Part shown: in pieces, positions 25,626-35,148 of the stretch
Layout: every line of letters begins with the position of its first letter
Numbering within the stretch: position 1 is the stretch's first letter
NCBI RefSeq assembly: GCF_001457415.1
Contig: NZ_LN881724.1
Coordinates: 2,046,001 to 2,110,000, forward strand
Reading direction: 5' to 3'
DNA: 64,000 nt
Source: Gorillibacterium timonense
Lineage (GTDB): Bacteria > Bacillota > Bacilli > Paenibacillales > NBRC-103111
Notes under the pieces: model-generated
What the model saw: only the letters and a program-made list of their open reading frames with translations
The model's database searches: none
Told to the model about the DNA's origin: nothing
Position numbers and translations under genes: made by a program

Positions 25626-26156
25626 CTAAATCATAGCGGCTTTTTTGAAATCATCAACCGTCAATTCATAATCGATAAAGGATTGTGGCTCGCCAAGCTG
25701 ATCCCTCCATGAATCCATGCGAACGTCGGCTTGTCGAAAGCCTAGCTTCTCATAGACATGCTGAGCCCGCTTATTCTTCACGTTTGTATCCAAGATGATT
25801 GTGGTATATCCCATCTGCTCAAATAAAAAGCGAATCAGCATCGATAAATAGAGAGTTCCATAGCCCTTCTCCTGTTGCTCAAAATCGCAGATTTTGATGC
25901 CAATCCCTGCCGTATTCTCTTTAACGGTACTGTAGCTCATTTCCCCGATAGAGATGCCATCGACTTCCAGTATCAGTCGTCGGCTGCTGTCATTATCAGC
26001 TAGAATGCGATTCAAGACTTCCTGCTCCGTGGTGCCAATCCCATTCGGAAAGCCAGCGTGAGCCATAATCGCTCCATCGTTCCACCATTTGCATAACGTT
26101 CGCGCATCCTCCGCATTCGCATTTCGGATGACGAGTCGGTCCATAACCAGTTTCAT
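25626..26156 (-). CDS. GNAT family acetyltransferase (RimJ/RimL-like)
   Basis: The 176-residue protein has the GNAT fold: RLVIRNANAEDARTLCKWWND at the N terminus, strand 4 GIGIKICDFEQQEKGYGTLYLSMLI with the acetyl-CoA pyrophosphate loop QEKGYG, and TNVKNKRAQHVYEKLGFRQ. It resembles enzymes that acetylate protein N termini or small amines; the substrate is unknown. GGGAGG lies 7 bases before the ATG. The 296 bases to the next gene hold no recognisable feature. Confidence 0.88.
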   Translation of the reverse strand: MKLVMDRLVIRNANAEDARTLCKWWNDGAIMAHAGFPNGIGTTEQEVLNRILADNDSSRRLILEVDGISIGEMSYSTVKENTAGIGIKICDFEQQEKGYGTLYLSMLIRFLFEQMGYTTIILDTNVKNKRAQHVYEKLGFRQADVRMDSWRDQLGEPQSFIDYELTVDDFKKAAMI

Positions 26157-26452
26157 TTCATTTCCTCCCTAATTAGTGGGAAGGCTAACGAATTGCAACC
26201 CTCCCGGGTATCATACAAGCGGACAACATCGACTTTTTCATGACTCTCATCCTTTCTCTTTACTCTTTCGCAGTAGACAGATAAAGCTCGACCCTTCTCG
26301 AAATGGTCGTCATTTCCCGTCCCTCTTCCTTATCCTAGCATGAGCAGGGCATTCCTTTTACGGAGAGTTTCCTTTATAGGAATGGATTCCGTCGCTCGAT
26401 TCCAAACGAATTCCAGCCGTGTTTCTTTCAGCAAGAGGATCGAGGTTCACGA

Positions 26453-28801
26453 TTAATCCGTAATCAAGCTGGTTACACTGATCTTGCGGACCCGCCGCGA
26501 GACGAGCATAGATACCACACAGGAAACCGCCAAGAGTCCCAAGCACAGAAGCGACACCTCCGGCAGGTTCACGCTGAACTCCACGTTGTAGATGCCGAGA
26601 CTTGACAGCAGCAACATAAACAATCGATCGGAGTACAAATAGCCGAGAAGGCTTCCAACCGCTACTCCCATGAGGATGACCGGCAAAAGGCTTAAGGTAA
26701 TCTGCGTCATCAATTGATGGGAGGTATGCCCTAACCCCTTGAGGATCCCAAGCTCTCTTTTTCGTCGAATGACAAGCGTCTTGATGACCAGATACAGGAT
26801 CAGGCTGACCACAAACAGGGTAACCGCCGTTACGGTCCACGTGATGGTCGAGATGGCATAGGTAAAGGTCCGCAAAGTCCCCTCCAGCCATTCTTCCATA
26901 TTCATGGTGATCCAAACTCCTGGGAACCGTTCTTCCAGCTCCTGAACGAAAGCTTGCGGATCTGTCCCCTCCTTTAAGTACAAGTCCAAGGTTTTGGCCG
27001 TATAGTCCGGCATCAATTTGACGAAGCCCTCCTCCGTCATCGAGGCGACCATTCCCAATTGGGTGATCTGCTGACTGAGGCCGGTAATTATGTAGGTGTG
27101 AGTGATTCCGTTCGCCATGACCGGGACCTCATCCCCGATGGACTTGCCGATCCGCTTCGCCACCATCCCCGACAAGGAAATTTCGTTATCGTATAACGGA
27201 TGTCTGCCTTTGTAGACCGTTTGGGTCTCCAGCTTGCTGAAATCATTGGACACTTGCAGGAGGACCATTTGGTTCTCAATCGTTGCGTTCATCCCATCCA
27301 GCAGAGCCAGCTTCCGAACCCCTTCCATGGAGGACAGCTCGTTGTACCTTTCCGGAGTGATCTTCCCCTGCTTCGGCGCGAGCTTCACGTTGCTGCGTTC
27401 GATCCCGACCAGCTTGATCACTTCCGTGTTGTCCCTCGTCATATTGAAGTTCAGAATCAGGCAAAAGACGCTGGAAAACGTAAGTCCCGTCACGATGAGG
27501 ACCAGCATTGCGTTCTGCTTCGTTTGCCGAATAAGAGCCTTCAGCCCCAAAGCCAGCTGCAAGGGAAGCCGCGAATTCGCTAGAGGAAGCGGATTTCGTT
27601 TGAAATTATGCGTTTGGAGCCCGCTTTGCAACGCGGCAATCGGAGTGATGCCTCCAATTCTCCTGCTGGATAGGAAGGCAACCAAGAGCAGCAAGCCTAC
27701 GATGGTCATGAGGCTCACCACCGCACTGATCGAATCAAAGGAAGGCGACCACAGAAGCCCAAGGGAAGCTGAAATCATATTTCCGACAAACGGCATCACC
27801 ACTGCGGATAACCCCAGACTGGGCAAAGCCGCGGTGAGCCCGATGAAGAGAAACTGCAGCAGAATGGAGCTTCTGATTTGCCGTGAGGTATATCCATTTG
27901 CTTTTAGGACCCCAATATTGACCATGGAATCTTCAATTTGCACCAGGATCTGAAACCGCATGACCACGAGGGCTATGCTCACGATCAAGAGAGAGAAGAC
28001 CACGAGAATGGCAGCTAGCATGCGAACCATAAACTGGTTCCCCTCCATGGCAGCCCCCCCATCGAGGATGGTATAGTTGCCGCTTGCATCGGAGGCGGTT
28101 AGCTTCTCAGACAAGTCTTGGCATAGCTTATTAACCGATTGACTGGGATTGTCCAAGATACCAGAGAGGAGCTCATATCGAGCCTCTTGGCCCAGCACCT
28201 TCTCTAGCTGACGGTAAGCCGATTCGTTCGCGAATAGCTTCACAGGTCCGTTCGTAAACGATCCAAGCAGAGCTTCCTCGAAGAAGCCTCCGATCATAAA
28301 GGAATACGAGCTGCCTTTGATCGGAATGGTGAAGGTGTTGCCTGCTTTGTACCCGCCGGACAGCTGAAACATGTAAGGCAGATAAATCAGCGCCTTCCCA
28401 GCCGGTTCCGCATGCGGATCAACCTCCGTATAGGGCGACAGCGATCTCGGAGCATCCTTATTCAGAATAAGCAAGCTGGCCAGAACCTCCGAGTCTGCAT
28501 AACGGATCTTGCTCTCTCCGACTTGCAGAGCACGCTCGGCTTCCCAATGGAGGGTAGCCGGATCGTTCTTGACTACCTCTTGAAACGAGGAAACCTCCCT
28601 GCTTTCTTTGTAAAAGGCAATTATGTCAGGAACGTTCAGTTCCTCCTTCTTATGCTCTTGAAACGAACCGAGTCGCAGCATAACAGACAAGCCGATATAG
28701 AGAAGCATCACAGACAGTAAAATCAAAATCATGAACGTGATGGCGGCGCTTTTGCGCTTGCGGATATTGGACCAAGCTACCTTACTTATCGCGTATCCCA
28801 T
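26453..28801 (-). CDS. ABC transporter permease, duplicated FtsX type
   Basis: The 782-residue membrane protein has an N-terminal helix (about 20-43), a large extracellular region, three helices near 265-385, a fourth near 433-455, a second extracellular region, and three C-terminal helices. This is two FtsX units in tandem. The last unit contains RKRELGILKGLGHTSHQLM, the coupling segment of FtsX/MacB permeases. It follows the ATPase gene by a few bases. With the upstream regulator-kinase pair it probably forms a peptide-antibiotic or envelope-stress exporter (inference). Confidence 0.9.
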   Translation of the reverse strand: MGYAISKVAWSNIRKRKSAAITFMILILLSVMLLYIGLSVMLRLGSFQEHKKEELNVPDIIAFYKESREVSSFQEVVKNDPATLHWEAERALQVGESKIRYADSEVLASLLILNKDAPRSLSPYTEVDPHAEPAGKALIYLPYMFQLSGGYKAGNTFTIPIKGSSYSFMIGGFFEEALLGSFTNGPVKLFANESAYRQLEKVLGQEARYELLSGILDNPSQSVNKLCQDLSEKLTASDASGNYTILDGGAAMEGNQFMVRMLAAILVVFSLLIVSIALVVMRFQILVQIEDSMVNIGVLKANGYTSRQIRSSILLQFLFIGLTAALPSLGLSAVVMPFVGNMISASLGLLWSPSFDSISAVVSLMTIVGLLLLVAFLSSRRIGGITPIAALQSGLQTHNFKRNPLPLANSRLPLQLALGLKALIRQTKQNAMLVLIVTGLTFSSVFCLILNFNMTRDNTEVIKLVGIERSNVKLAPKQGKITPERYNELSSMEGVRKLALLDGMNATIENQMVLLQVSNDFSKLETQTVYKGRHPLYDNEISLSGMVAKRIGKSIGDEVPVMANGITHTYIITGLSQQITQLGMVASMTEEGFVKLMPDYTAKTLDLYLKEGTDPQAFVQELEERFPGVWITMNMEEWLEGTLRTFTYAISTITWTVTAVTLFVVSLILYLVIKTLVIRRKRELGILKGLGHTSHQLMTQITLSLLPVILMGVAVGSLLGYLYSDRLFMLLLSSLGIYNVEFSVNLPEVSLLCLGLLAVSCVVSMLVSRRVRKISVTSLITD

Positions 28802-28804
28802 CCG

Positions 28805-29590
28805 TTACCACCCCAGCTTCGCCAAGAAGTCTTGAAGCTGCGCAAGCCGCTCCGAATCGGAATTTCCACGATAAGAGGGCAAGCGCAGCTCATCCATGAC
28901 GATCCCGTCTTGCAAATAGAGAATCCGATTGCCTCGCAAGGCGGTTTTGACATCGTGGGTCACCATCACAATGCTCTGTCCCTGTTCGTTGACTTCCGTC
29001 AACAGCTCTAGTACGCTTTCACTCGCTGCACGGTTCAGGGCTCCAGTGGGCTCATCGGCAAAAATCGCCTTCGGGCTGTTGATCAAGGCCCGGATGATCG
29101 CTGCCCGCTGCGCTTCGCCGCCGGAAATCTGCGAGGGGAATCGCTTCTGCGTGTTGGCGTCGAGTCCCACTCGGGTCAACATCTCTCGGGCTATGCGGAC
29201 CGCCTCGGCCCGGTTTTTCTGGACCAGATAGGCGCTGGTCAGCACATTGTCCAGCACGCTCATCGTATCGAGCATGTGGATCTGCTGAAACACAAACCCG
29301 CAATGGCTTCTGCGGAAAACCGCCAGTTGGTCATTGCTCATTCGGGTCATCTCTGAGCCTCCGAACGAGATCTCACCTAATGTCGGCTTATCCATTCCCG
29401 ACAAGGCATAGAGCAAGGTGGACTTCCCCGACCCGGAGCTTCCCATGATGACCGTGAAATCACCCTCATAAAGGAGTAAATCCAGATTCTTCAACACGTG
29501 CTGCTGGGTTCCTCCGTGAGAGAAGGTCTTCACCAGCTTTTTGGTTTGCAGCAAAACGCGTCTTTCGGCGTCCTTATCACTTGCTATCAT
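28805..29590 (-). CDS. ABC transporter ATPase (LolD/MacB type)
   Basis: The ATPase of about 261 residues has Walker A GSSGSGKST, the signature ISGGEAQRAA, Walker B AIFADEPTGAL and the H-loop VTHDVKT. The sequence is that of the LolD/MacB/BceA group, which pairs with FtsX permeases. I chose ATG 29590 (8 bases after a GGGGTGG stretch); a GTG at 29602 is the alternative. An insertion sequence ends 62 bases upstream, separating it from the sensor kinase gene it presumably belongs with. Confidence 0.92.
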   Translation of the reverse strand: MIASDKDAERRVLLQTKKLVKTFSHGGTQQHVLKNLDLLLYEGDFTVIMGSSGSGKSTLLYALSGMDKPTLGEISFGGSEMTRMSNDQLAVFRRSHCGFVFQQIHMLDTMSVLDNVLTSAYLVQKNRAEAVRIAREMLTRVGLDANTQKRFPSQISGGEAQRAAIIRALINSPKAIFADEPTGALNRAASESVLELLTEVNEQGQSIVMVTHDVKTALRGNRILYLQDGIVMDELRLPSYRGNSDSERLAQLQDFLAKLGW

Positions 29591-29704
29591 CCTCGAAACC
29601 ACCCCATCCGGTTGATGCTCATTACGGGCCTTCTCTATCAGGCATAATAATGAGGGTGTCCCAAAAGCAAGCTTTGGAACAACCTCAGGAGCAAATGGGA
29701 TAGC

Positions 29705-29757
29705 AAAAAAAACGAAACGAAGGAGCTAAGCGGACCGTTCTCGCTTAGCTCCTTCGT
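29705..29757 (-). terminator. Strong terminator inside the IS
   Basis: ACGAAGGAGCTAAGCG at 29717-29732 pairs perfectly over 16 bases with 29742-29757, and on the minus strand eight T (29712-29705) follow shortly after. The stem overlaps the last codons of the transposase gene. It should stop read-through from the kinase operon into the ABC genes. Confidence 0.85.
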
Positions 29758-31294
29758 TTTTGGCGTCTATCGCTGCCTTCTTGAGCAAATTGTGGGCAAG
29801 CGACAACCACCCGACCTCGAGGCTCACCTTTGGTAAGCCTCGAAGCAGGAATCGTCTAAAGCCCCGGTTGTTCTTGATATCGCCAAACACAGGCTCTGGC
29901 TCAATCATGCGTTGTACGGCTAAGGCGTACCCTTCTGCACTGCGGAGCTTCTGTCTGGCCTGGTTCTTGAGCTGCATATATTTCATGCTGACCCTAATCT
30001 CACGATTCCCTTGTGCTTTCGTACACTGTGATTTCAGCGGACAGTCCTCGCAGCTTGTGCTTCGGTAATGCCGGTATTCGATTTCATATCCGCTTTCCGT
30101 CAGTACCTTGCTCGTTCGACGAAAATGAAGCGTCTGCCCGGCCGCACATGTCCAGGTGTCCGATTCGCTGTCATGGCTCCAGTTGTCGATCTTGCTGATG
30201 TCATTCTGCCATGCCTTACTCGTCTCCCGATGATACGTGCTGTATTTGACGATCGCTTCGACTTCACTTTGCTCCAGATAGTCGTAGTTCTCTTCACCGC
30301 CATATCCCGCATCGGCAATCACGGTGCTCGGCAGTTTCCCGAGCTGAGCCTTGATCTTTTCGAGATGAGGGATGAGGCAGCGCGTATCGGTCGGTCGCTG
30401 GTGGACGCTGTACCCGAGAATGAACTGGTTTTCGGTACCGACCTGCACATTGTAGCCCGGCTTGAGCTGGCCGTTTCCCATGTGGTCTTCCTTCATCCGC
30501 ATAAACGTCGCGTCATGATCCGTTTTACTGTAGCTGTTTCGCGTGCCTAAGATGGCTTGGTGTGTTTCGTACCTCTGAAGCCGGGGAAGCAAGTCCTTTC
30601 GGAGCGCGCGCACGGCTTTCTTGAGCGGTTTGTCCTTGGGCTTTTCCTGCAGGCGTTCTTCCAACTGTCGGACCGCCTGCTCCAGCTTTTCACTGGTAAC
30701 GGCTGCCGACTCGCCCACTTCGAGAAGATCCCGGCCCTTGTGCACGCCTTCCTCTTGCTTCTCCGCCTCTTCAATTGTCGCAAATAGCGTTTGGACCTTC
30801 TCCTGGAGCTTGGCCTTGTGCTTCACGACTGCTTTCCCCCACACAAAGGTATACCGATTCGCGTTGGCTTCAATCTTGGTACCATCCACGAAGTAATGCT
30901 CCAATTGCACGTAGTTCTCCTCCGCCAGAAAGTGAAGAACGGCGGTAAACACGGTCTCCAGCACGGTTTTCATACGCTCCGAGCGAAACCGATTGATGGT
31001 ACGGAAGTCCGGTCGTTGTCGGCCTGCGATCCACATGAACATGATGTTTTCGCGCACGGCTTTGGCAATCTGACGAGAGGAGTAGATGCGCTGGGTGTAG
31101 GCGTAGATGATGACTTTAGTGAGCATCTTGGGATGGTAGCTATCTCGTCCTCCTCCAGGGTACGCCGCGTCGAAGATGGCGTCGTCGAGACGATTGACGG
31201 CGGCGTTTACCACGCGAACGAGGTGATTTGCGGGAATGTCTTCCTCCAAATCCATTGGTAAGCACAGTTGATCCATGCTATATTGAATGTACAA
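29726..31294 (-). CDS. IS1182-type transposase (DDE)
   Basis: The transposase of about 522 residues starts at TTG 31294, 9 bases after AAAGGAG. The N-terminal part (PANHLVRVVNAAVNRLDD, PKMLTKVIIYAYTQRIYSSRQIAKA) is typical of the family. Catalytic acidic residues lie in YFVDGTKIEANANRYTFVW, VIADAGYGGEENYDYL and EPVFGDIKNNRGFRRFLLRG. No frameshift or stop is seen, so the element may be active. Confidence 0.92.
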   Translation of the reverse strand: MYIQYSMDQLCLPMDLEEDIPANHLVRVVNAAVNRLDDAIFDAAYPGGGRDSYHPKMLTKVIIYAYTQRIYSSRQIAKAVRENIMFMWIAGRQRPDFRTINRFRSERMKTVLETVFTAVLHFLAEENYVQLEHYFVDGTKIEANANRYTFVWGKAVVKHKAKLQEKVQTLFATIEEAEKQEEGVHKGRDLLEVGESAAVTSEKLEQAVRQLEERLQEKPKDKPLKKAVRALRKDLLPRLQRYETHQAILGTRNSYSKTDHDATFMRMKEDHMGNGQLKPGYNVQVGTENQFILGYSVHQRPTDTRCLIPHLEKIKAQLGKLPSTVIADAGYGGEENYDYLEQSEVEAIVKYSTYHRETSKAWQNDISKIDNWSHDSESDTWTCAAGQTLHFRRTSKVLTESGYEIEYRHYRSTSCEDCPLKSQCTKAQGNREIRVSMKYMQLKNQARQKLRSAEGYALAVQRMIEPEPVFGDIKNNRGFRRFLLRGLPKVSLEVGWLSLAHNLLKKAAIDAKNEGAKRERSA

Positions 31295-31476
31295 AGAAAC
31301 CGACTCCTTTTGGTTTATGGTTGGGTGGTACCTCCATTTTACCAAAGAGTGGTTTCTTTTTGTTTGTCCAAATGAGAAAGAGGGCGCCCCTCTGTCATCC
31401 TTGATGACTTTTGGGACACCCTCTTATCGTACAATAGAAGTTCTTAGCGGGTCTTTGTCGATTCCTTAATCATTCC

Positions 31477-32745
31477 TTAATTCGTTCCCGTAAGTGGAAT
31501 AATCAGCTTCACCGTAAATCCGTCGGGACGGTTATAGCACTCGATCTCCCCCTGCATTCTCCGCATCAGATGGCGAGACAGGTATAAGCCGAGACCTGCT
31601 CCGCTCTGGTTGACCGCCCGACTCCCTCGATAGTATTGATGAAACAACAGGGGCAGCTCTTCTTCCTCAACTCCCGGTCCTCCGTCTGCGAACTCCGCCT
31701 CCAAGAAGCCTTCGCGGATCAAGAAGCTTACGGCAACACCCGTTCCGGCATATTTGCGGGCATTGTGCACGACATTGTCCACGACCTGCTGAAGGCGGAT
31801 GGCATCCACTGCCAACAGACAGGAAGGCACGGGCTGAGCGGTGATTACGCCGGAGTAGTCGGCATTGCGAATGATCTCATTCAGGAGCTCGCTACTCTCC
31901 TCTGTGATGTTGACCTTCAACTCGTTCAATTCCTCCAGGGTGGAATGGAACATATCGGTCACCAGTTGGTCGATTTGGTCTGCTTTGGAGTAGAGCGTCT
32001 GCAGTTGCCTTTCCGTCTTCTCATCCGCGACATTGATCAGCATCAGTTCAGTGATGGCCTTGATCGAGGCGACGGGCGTTTTGATGTCGTGGCTCAGGCC
32101 GGCCACCAGCTCCTTTTTGCTTTTGTTGGCCAAATATTCGTTTTGCCTCGCGACCGCCAGCTCCTCCCGCATCATATCGAAGCTCTCGGTGAAGGCTCCG
32201 AACAGATGGTTCCGGTCCATCTCCAGCGGCAGATCGAGATCACCTTTGGCGATATGACGGGCAAACCGCTGCATTTTTGAAAAAGGGCGCAGGACGTTCT
32301 TGTTCAAATAGAGGATGTAGCCCAAGCCTAACAGGAACGGGAGAACCATCATCGCGCCGCTCAAGAGAGTCAATCGCATCTTCAGGCGATGGAAAGCGGC
32401 CTCGTGGTCATTGTGAATAATGATCTTGCCGACTAGCTGACCGTTCACCATGATATCGATCGGGGTCTCCCGGTTGAGAAGCGCTTCATTCACTGAGCGG
32501 GAAAGCCCCTCTGCCGACTGGAACAGAACCGCTCCAGATTGATCCAGAAGGGTATACGCATAGGGACCTTCCAAGCGTTCTAGCGTTTCGGGTATCCCCC
32601 AGTTGATTTCGGTCTGCTGCACCATCGCATTGATCGCAACCCGGTCTAGCGGCGTCTCCTCCTTGAGTTGAGCCAGAAACCCGAATACGGCAACGCCTCC
32701 CGTCAAAGCAACCACCACCAGCAGAAGCATCAATTTGCGGAACAT
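31477..32745 (-). CDS. Sensor histidine kinase
   Basis: The 422-residue kinase has helices near residues 4-24 and 126-148 around an extracellular domain of about 100 residues, then a HAMP region. A HisKA domain with LVAGLSHDIKTPVASIKAI follows. The ATPase domain has VVDNVVHNARKYA, DGGPGVEEEELPLLFHQYYRG and GAGLGLYLSRHLM. It overlaps the response regulator by 16 bases. The extracellular domain distinguishes it from BceS-type kinases, which lack one. The ABC exporter genes downstream, now beyond an IS, are the likely targets. Confidence 0.92.
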   Translation of the reverse strand: MFRKLMLLLVVVALTGGVAVFGFLAQLKEETPLDRVAINAMVQQTEINWGIPETLERLEGPYAYTLLDQSGAVLFQSAEGLSRSVNEALLNRETPIDIMVNGQLVGKIIIHNDHEAAFHRLKMRLTLLSGAMMVLPFLLGLGYILYLNKNVLRPFSKMQRFARHIAKGDLDLPLEMDRNHLFGAFTESFDMMREELAVARQNEYLANKSKKELVAGLSHDIKTPVASIKAITELMLINVADEKTERQLQTLYSKADQIDQLVTDMFHSTLEELNELKVNITEESSELLNEIIRNADYSGVITAQPVPSCLLAVDAIRLQQVVDNVVHNARKYAGTGVAVSFLIREGFLEAEFADGGPGVEEEELPLLFHQYYRGSRAVNQSGAGLGLYLSRHLMRRMQGEIECYNRPDGFTVKLIIPLTGTN

Positions 32746-33434
32746 GCGGCGCGCTCCTCAAAGACATAACCAATTCCCCATACCGTGCGGATATGGGCAG
32801 GTTCATTGGGATTCTGCTCGATCTTTTCCCGCAAATGACGGATATGTACATTCAAGGTCCCATCCCCGGCGAAGACATCTCCCCAAACGCTGGCGAAAAG
32901 CTCTTCTTTGGGAATGACGCGGTTTTTGTTCTGGACCAAGTAGCTGAGCAATTTGAACTCCATCGTTTTCAATTTTAGCGGTTCCCCGTTCAAGGTGGCC
33001 TTTTGCAAATCCGGATCGATCCGGACCGGCCCCGCTGTCCACCCTTCTCGCTCGGGCTCCGGCGTGTCCTTGCTCCAGCGCTTCAGAACGGCCTTCACTT
33101 TGGCCAGAAGCACCCGAAGGGTATACGGCTTGTGGATGTAATCATCTCCGCCGATCTCAAGAGCAACCAGCACATCGTCCTCCGAAGTGCGTGCGCTGAT
33201 AAACAGAATCGGGATGCCGGTTTCCTGACGGAGCTCTTTGCACAGCTGGAAGCCCGAGGTCTCATCCAGATTGATATCTAGCAGCAATAAAGACACCGAG
33301 TTTTCTCGCAAGAACGCACGGCATTCCTCTGCACTCGTCACATAAGCCGTTCGCACATCGAACAAGTTGAAATATTCACTTGTGCTCTCTGCGAGCTCCC
33401 GCTCGTCATCCACGATCAAGCAATCATAATTCAT
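32730..33434 (-). CDS. OmpR-family response regulator
   Basis: The 234-residue protein has a receiver domain (IVDDERELAEST; phosphoacceptor Asp in LLLDINLDETSG; Lys in YIHKPYTLR). A winged-helix output domain follows (LKTMEFKLLSYLVQNKNRVIPKEELFASVWG, LNVHIRHLREKIEQNP, VWGIGYVFE). It is the first gene of the regulator-kinase pair. A TAGAAT-type -10 lies about 30 bases upstream, but no good -35 was seen. Confidence 0.94.
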   Translation of the reverse strand: MNYDCLIVDDERELAESTSEYFNLFDVRTAYVTSAEECRAFLRENSVSLLLLDINLDETSGFQLCKELRQETGIPILFISARTSEDDVLVALEIGGDDYIHKPYTLRVLLAKVKAVLKRWSKDTPEPEREGWTAGPVRIDPDLQKATLNGEPLKLKTMEFKLLSYLVQNKNRVIPKEELFASVWGDVFAGDGTLNVHIRHLREKIEQNPNEPAHIRTVWGIGYVFEERAACSAN

Positions 33435-33477
33435 GGCATTCTCCCGCTGACAGAAGTTTGCCTCTATTCTAGCATAA

Positions 33478-34911
33478 TTAAGCTAACGGAGGAGTTGCTG
33501 ATCTTACCATCACATACCAATAAGGCTGCTTTCCACCATAGGTGTAATCTCCGCTTTTCCATTCCACAAAGAGATAGTCAGTCTCGTCTATCCTTCTGAC
33601 CTCATAAGTTTCGGCAATTTCATTATTCGAATCAAGCAAAAGGCCTTTCGTCCATGAACGTTCATAAGGTTCCTTTTGACCATACTTCGCGATGGCTCTT
33701 CCATCCTTCTTAAATTCTATCCGTTCAAAATATAGCTCTTCCTTCGGGAAGCTTTGCTTTGCTGGATCAAAATCCATTGGGTTCAAAACGAAATCACGGA
33801 CTTTCCACGATCCGAGTAGGGTCTCATCCGGAACAAATGGATAGTCGGTATTGTCGCGAATCCGGATCTCGTCTCTAGAAAAAGCTCGGTCTGAAACCTT
33901 TTCATACACCCAAACGATCGGCATCCCGCCGCGAGCCTCATGCTCGTAATCCTTCATGTGAAGGAACATCAGTTTTTTCCCCTGATGAGTCCGGAGGGTG
34001 TAGCGATTTTTGTAGATTCGTTCAGGGTATCCGCTCGAAGTAAACAGCCACCCCTTCGTCCAACCTCCGACTGCCCAAAACGGTTCACCGTTCGGAAGGA
34101 AGTACAGCTCTTGAAGCCATACGCCCTGATTTGATTTCTCCTGTCCATATCGAAATTGTTCTTCACTCGGTACGACATCAAGGAATTTCCATTTGCCGAC
34201 TGCATCCGAATCATCCTCAAACGGCAGGTTGATATCATCGTTGATCATCGCCGGATAGGCTTTCTCCAGCTCCTGCCTTTTGCATACCAAAGTAGCTACA
34301 TCAGACTGCACTAGAATGACTTTGTCCTCAAAGGCGAAGTCATCCGGCAGCCTACCTGTAATTTCAACGCAGGAGCCAAGGTCAAACTGGCTTTCGCGGT
34401 ATTCGGTTTCATAATTAATGATCACTTCCCTTCTACCAAGCAGGTTCTTTGGCAGCAGGCTTTTCATTTTCGCGATTTCTGCAAAGGCCTCTTCTTTCTC
34501 CGCGTAGACTTTTCTTAGCACTGCAACACGCAGGGTATCCGCGCTTCTGATGATAAGATCGAACGTCTCCGTTTCCCCCTCCGACATGACTTGTTTGACC
34601 GCTTCGAGCCGGTTGAGCCGCGACTCGGTCAGCATGAGGGTATTTTTCAGCTCATCCTGCTTTGCTTCAATCAGGGCGATAATCCGGTCTGCTGAGTCAG
34701 CCTCCATCCGAAGCTTAATCTCTTCAAGCGTAAAGCCAAGCTCTTTCAGTGCAACGATCCGATAACAGTCGGCAAGGCGAGAGGCTGAATAATAGCGATA
34801 GCCCGTAAAACGGTCGATTTCATCCGGAATAAGCAGCCCTTCGCTGTCATAATACCGCAAGGTTTTGACGGGTATTTTGCTCAGCTTTGAAAGCTCTCCT
34901 ATTTTGTACAT
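33478..34911 (-). CDS. MerR family regulator with large duplicated C-terminal domain
   Basis: The product of about 477 residues begins at ATG 34911 (MYKIGELSKLSKIPVKTLRYYDSEGLL), 10 bases after AAAGGA. After the MerR head and coiled coil (to about residue 115) comes a GyrI-like effector region. Two related repeats follow: GKWKFLDVVP…ELYF…GWTKGWLF and GSWKVRDFVL…ELYF…SWTKGLLL, each ending in a GG-x-P-aromatic stretch. These repeats look like lipocalin-type small-molecule binding modules. The ligand and targets are unknown. Confidence 0.88.
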   Translation of the reverse strand: MYKIGELSKLSKIPVKTLRYYDSEGLLIPDEIDRFTGYRYYSASRLADCYRIVALKELGFTLEEIKLRMEADSADRIIALIEAKQDELKNTLMLTESRLNRLEAVKQVMSEGETETFDLIIRSADTLRVAVLRKVYAEKEEAFAEIAKMKSLLPKNLLGRREVIINYETEYRESQFDLGSCVEITGRLPDDFAFEDKVILVQSDVATLVCKRQELEKAYPAMINDDINLPFEDDSDAVGKWKFLDVVPSEEQFRYGQEKSNQGVWLQELYFLPNGEPFWAVGGWTKGWLFTSSGYPERIYKNRYTLRTHQGKKLMFLHMKDYEHEARGGMPIVWVYEKVSDRAFSRDEIRIRDNTDYPFVPDETLLGSWKVRDFVLNPMDFDPAKQSFPKEELYFERIEFKKDGRAIAKYGQKEPYERSWTKGLLLDSNNEIAETYEVRRIDETDYLFVEWKSGDYTYGGKQPYWYVMVRSATPPLA

Positions 34912-35148
34912 CGGGTCACCATCCTTTCTGCCGCAATTTTGAACCATCTGGGTGATCGAAAAAACGATCTATCTCATTCTTATCATTACACTCAACGGGA
35001 GAGTCTAGAGTCTTTTAAAGAGATGTTACATTCCCTTGTCACTCTGTCTGTAAGCTCATCTTAGGAAACAACAAAACCGAATGCAATGTATATTCATATA
35101 TCTTTCATTAAGGCATTCATTGCCTATTGCGGATCAAAAAAACAAGCG

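Larger units (their letters stand above)
29652..31423 (-). mobile_element. IS1182-family-like insertion sequence (complete)
   Basis: A 1772-base element bounded by perfect 16-base terminal inverted repeats: GAGGGTGTCCCAAAAG at 29652-29667 and its complement at 31408-31423. It carries one intact transposase gene and a strong internal terminator. The flanks (…ATAAT left, TTATC… right) do not form a clear direct target repeat. Length, repeats and transposase type fit IS1182-type elements. It sits between the kinase gene (stop 31477) and the ATPase gene (start 29590), in the same orientation as both. Confidence 0.9.

Noticed and set aside
29640-31435. Direct target-site duplication around the insertion sequence
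   Set aside because: The flanking bases (ATAAT and TTATC) do not repeat directly. Short AT-rich similarity is not enough.
31477-33434. Classical BceRS-type system
   Set aside because: The kinase has an extracellular domain of about 100 residues, which BceS-type kinases lack, so only a looser functional analogy is made.
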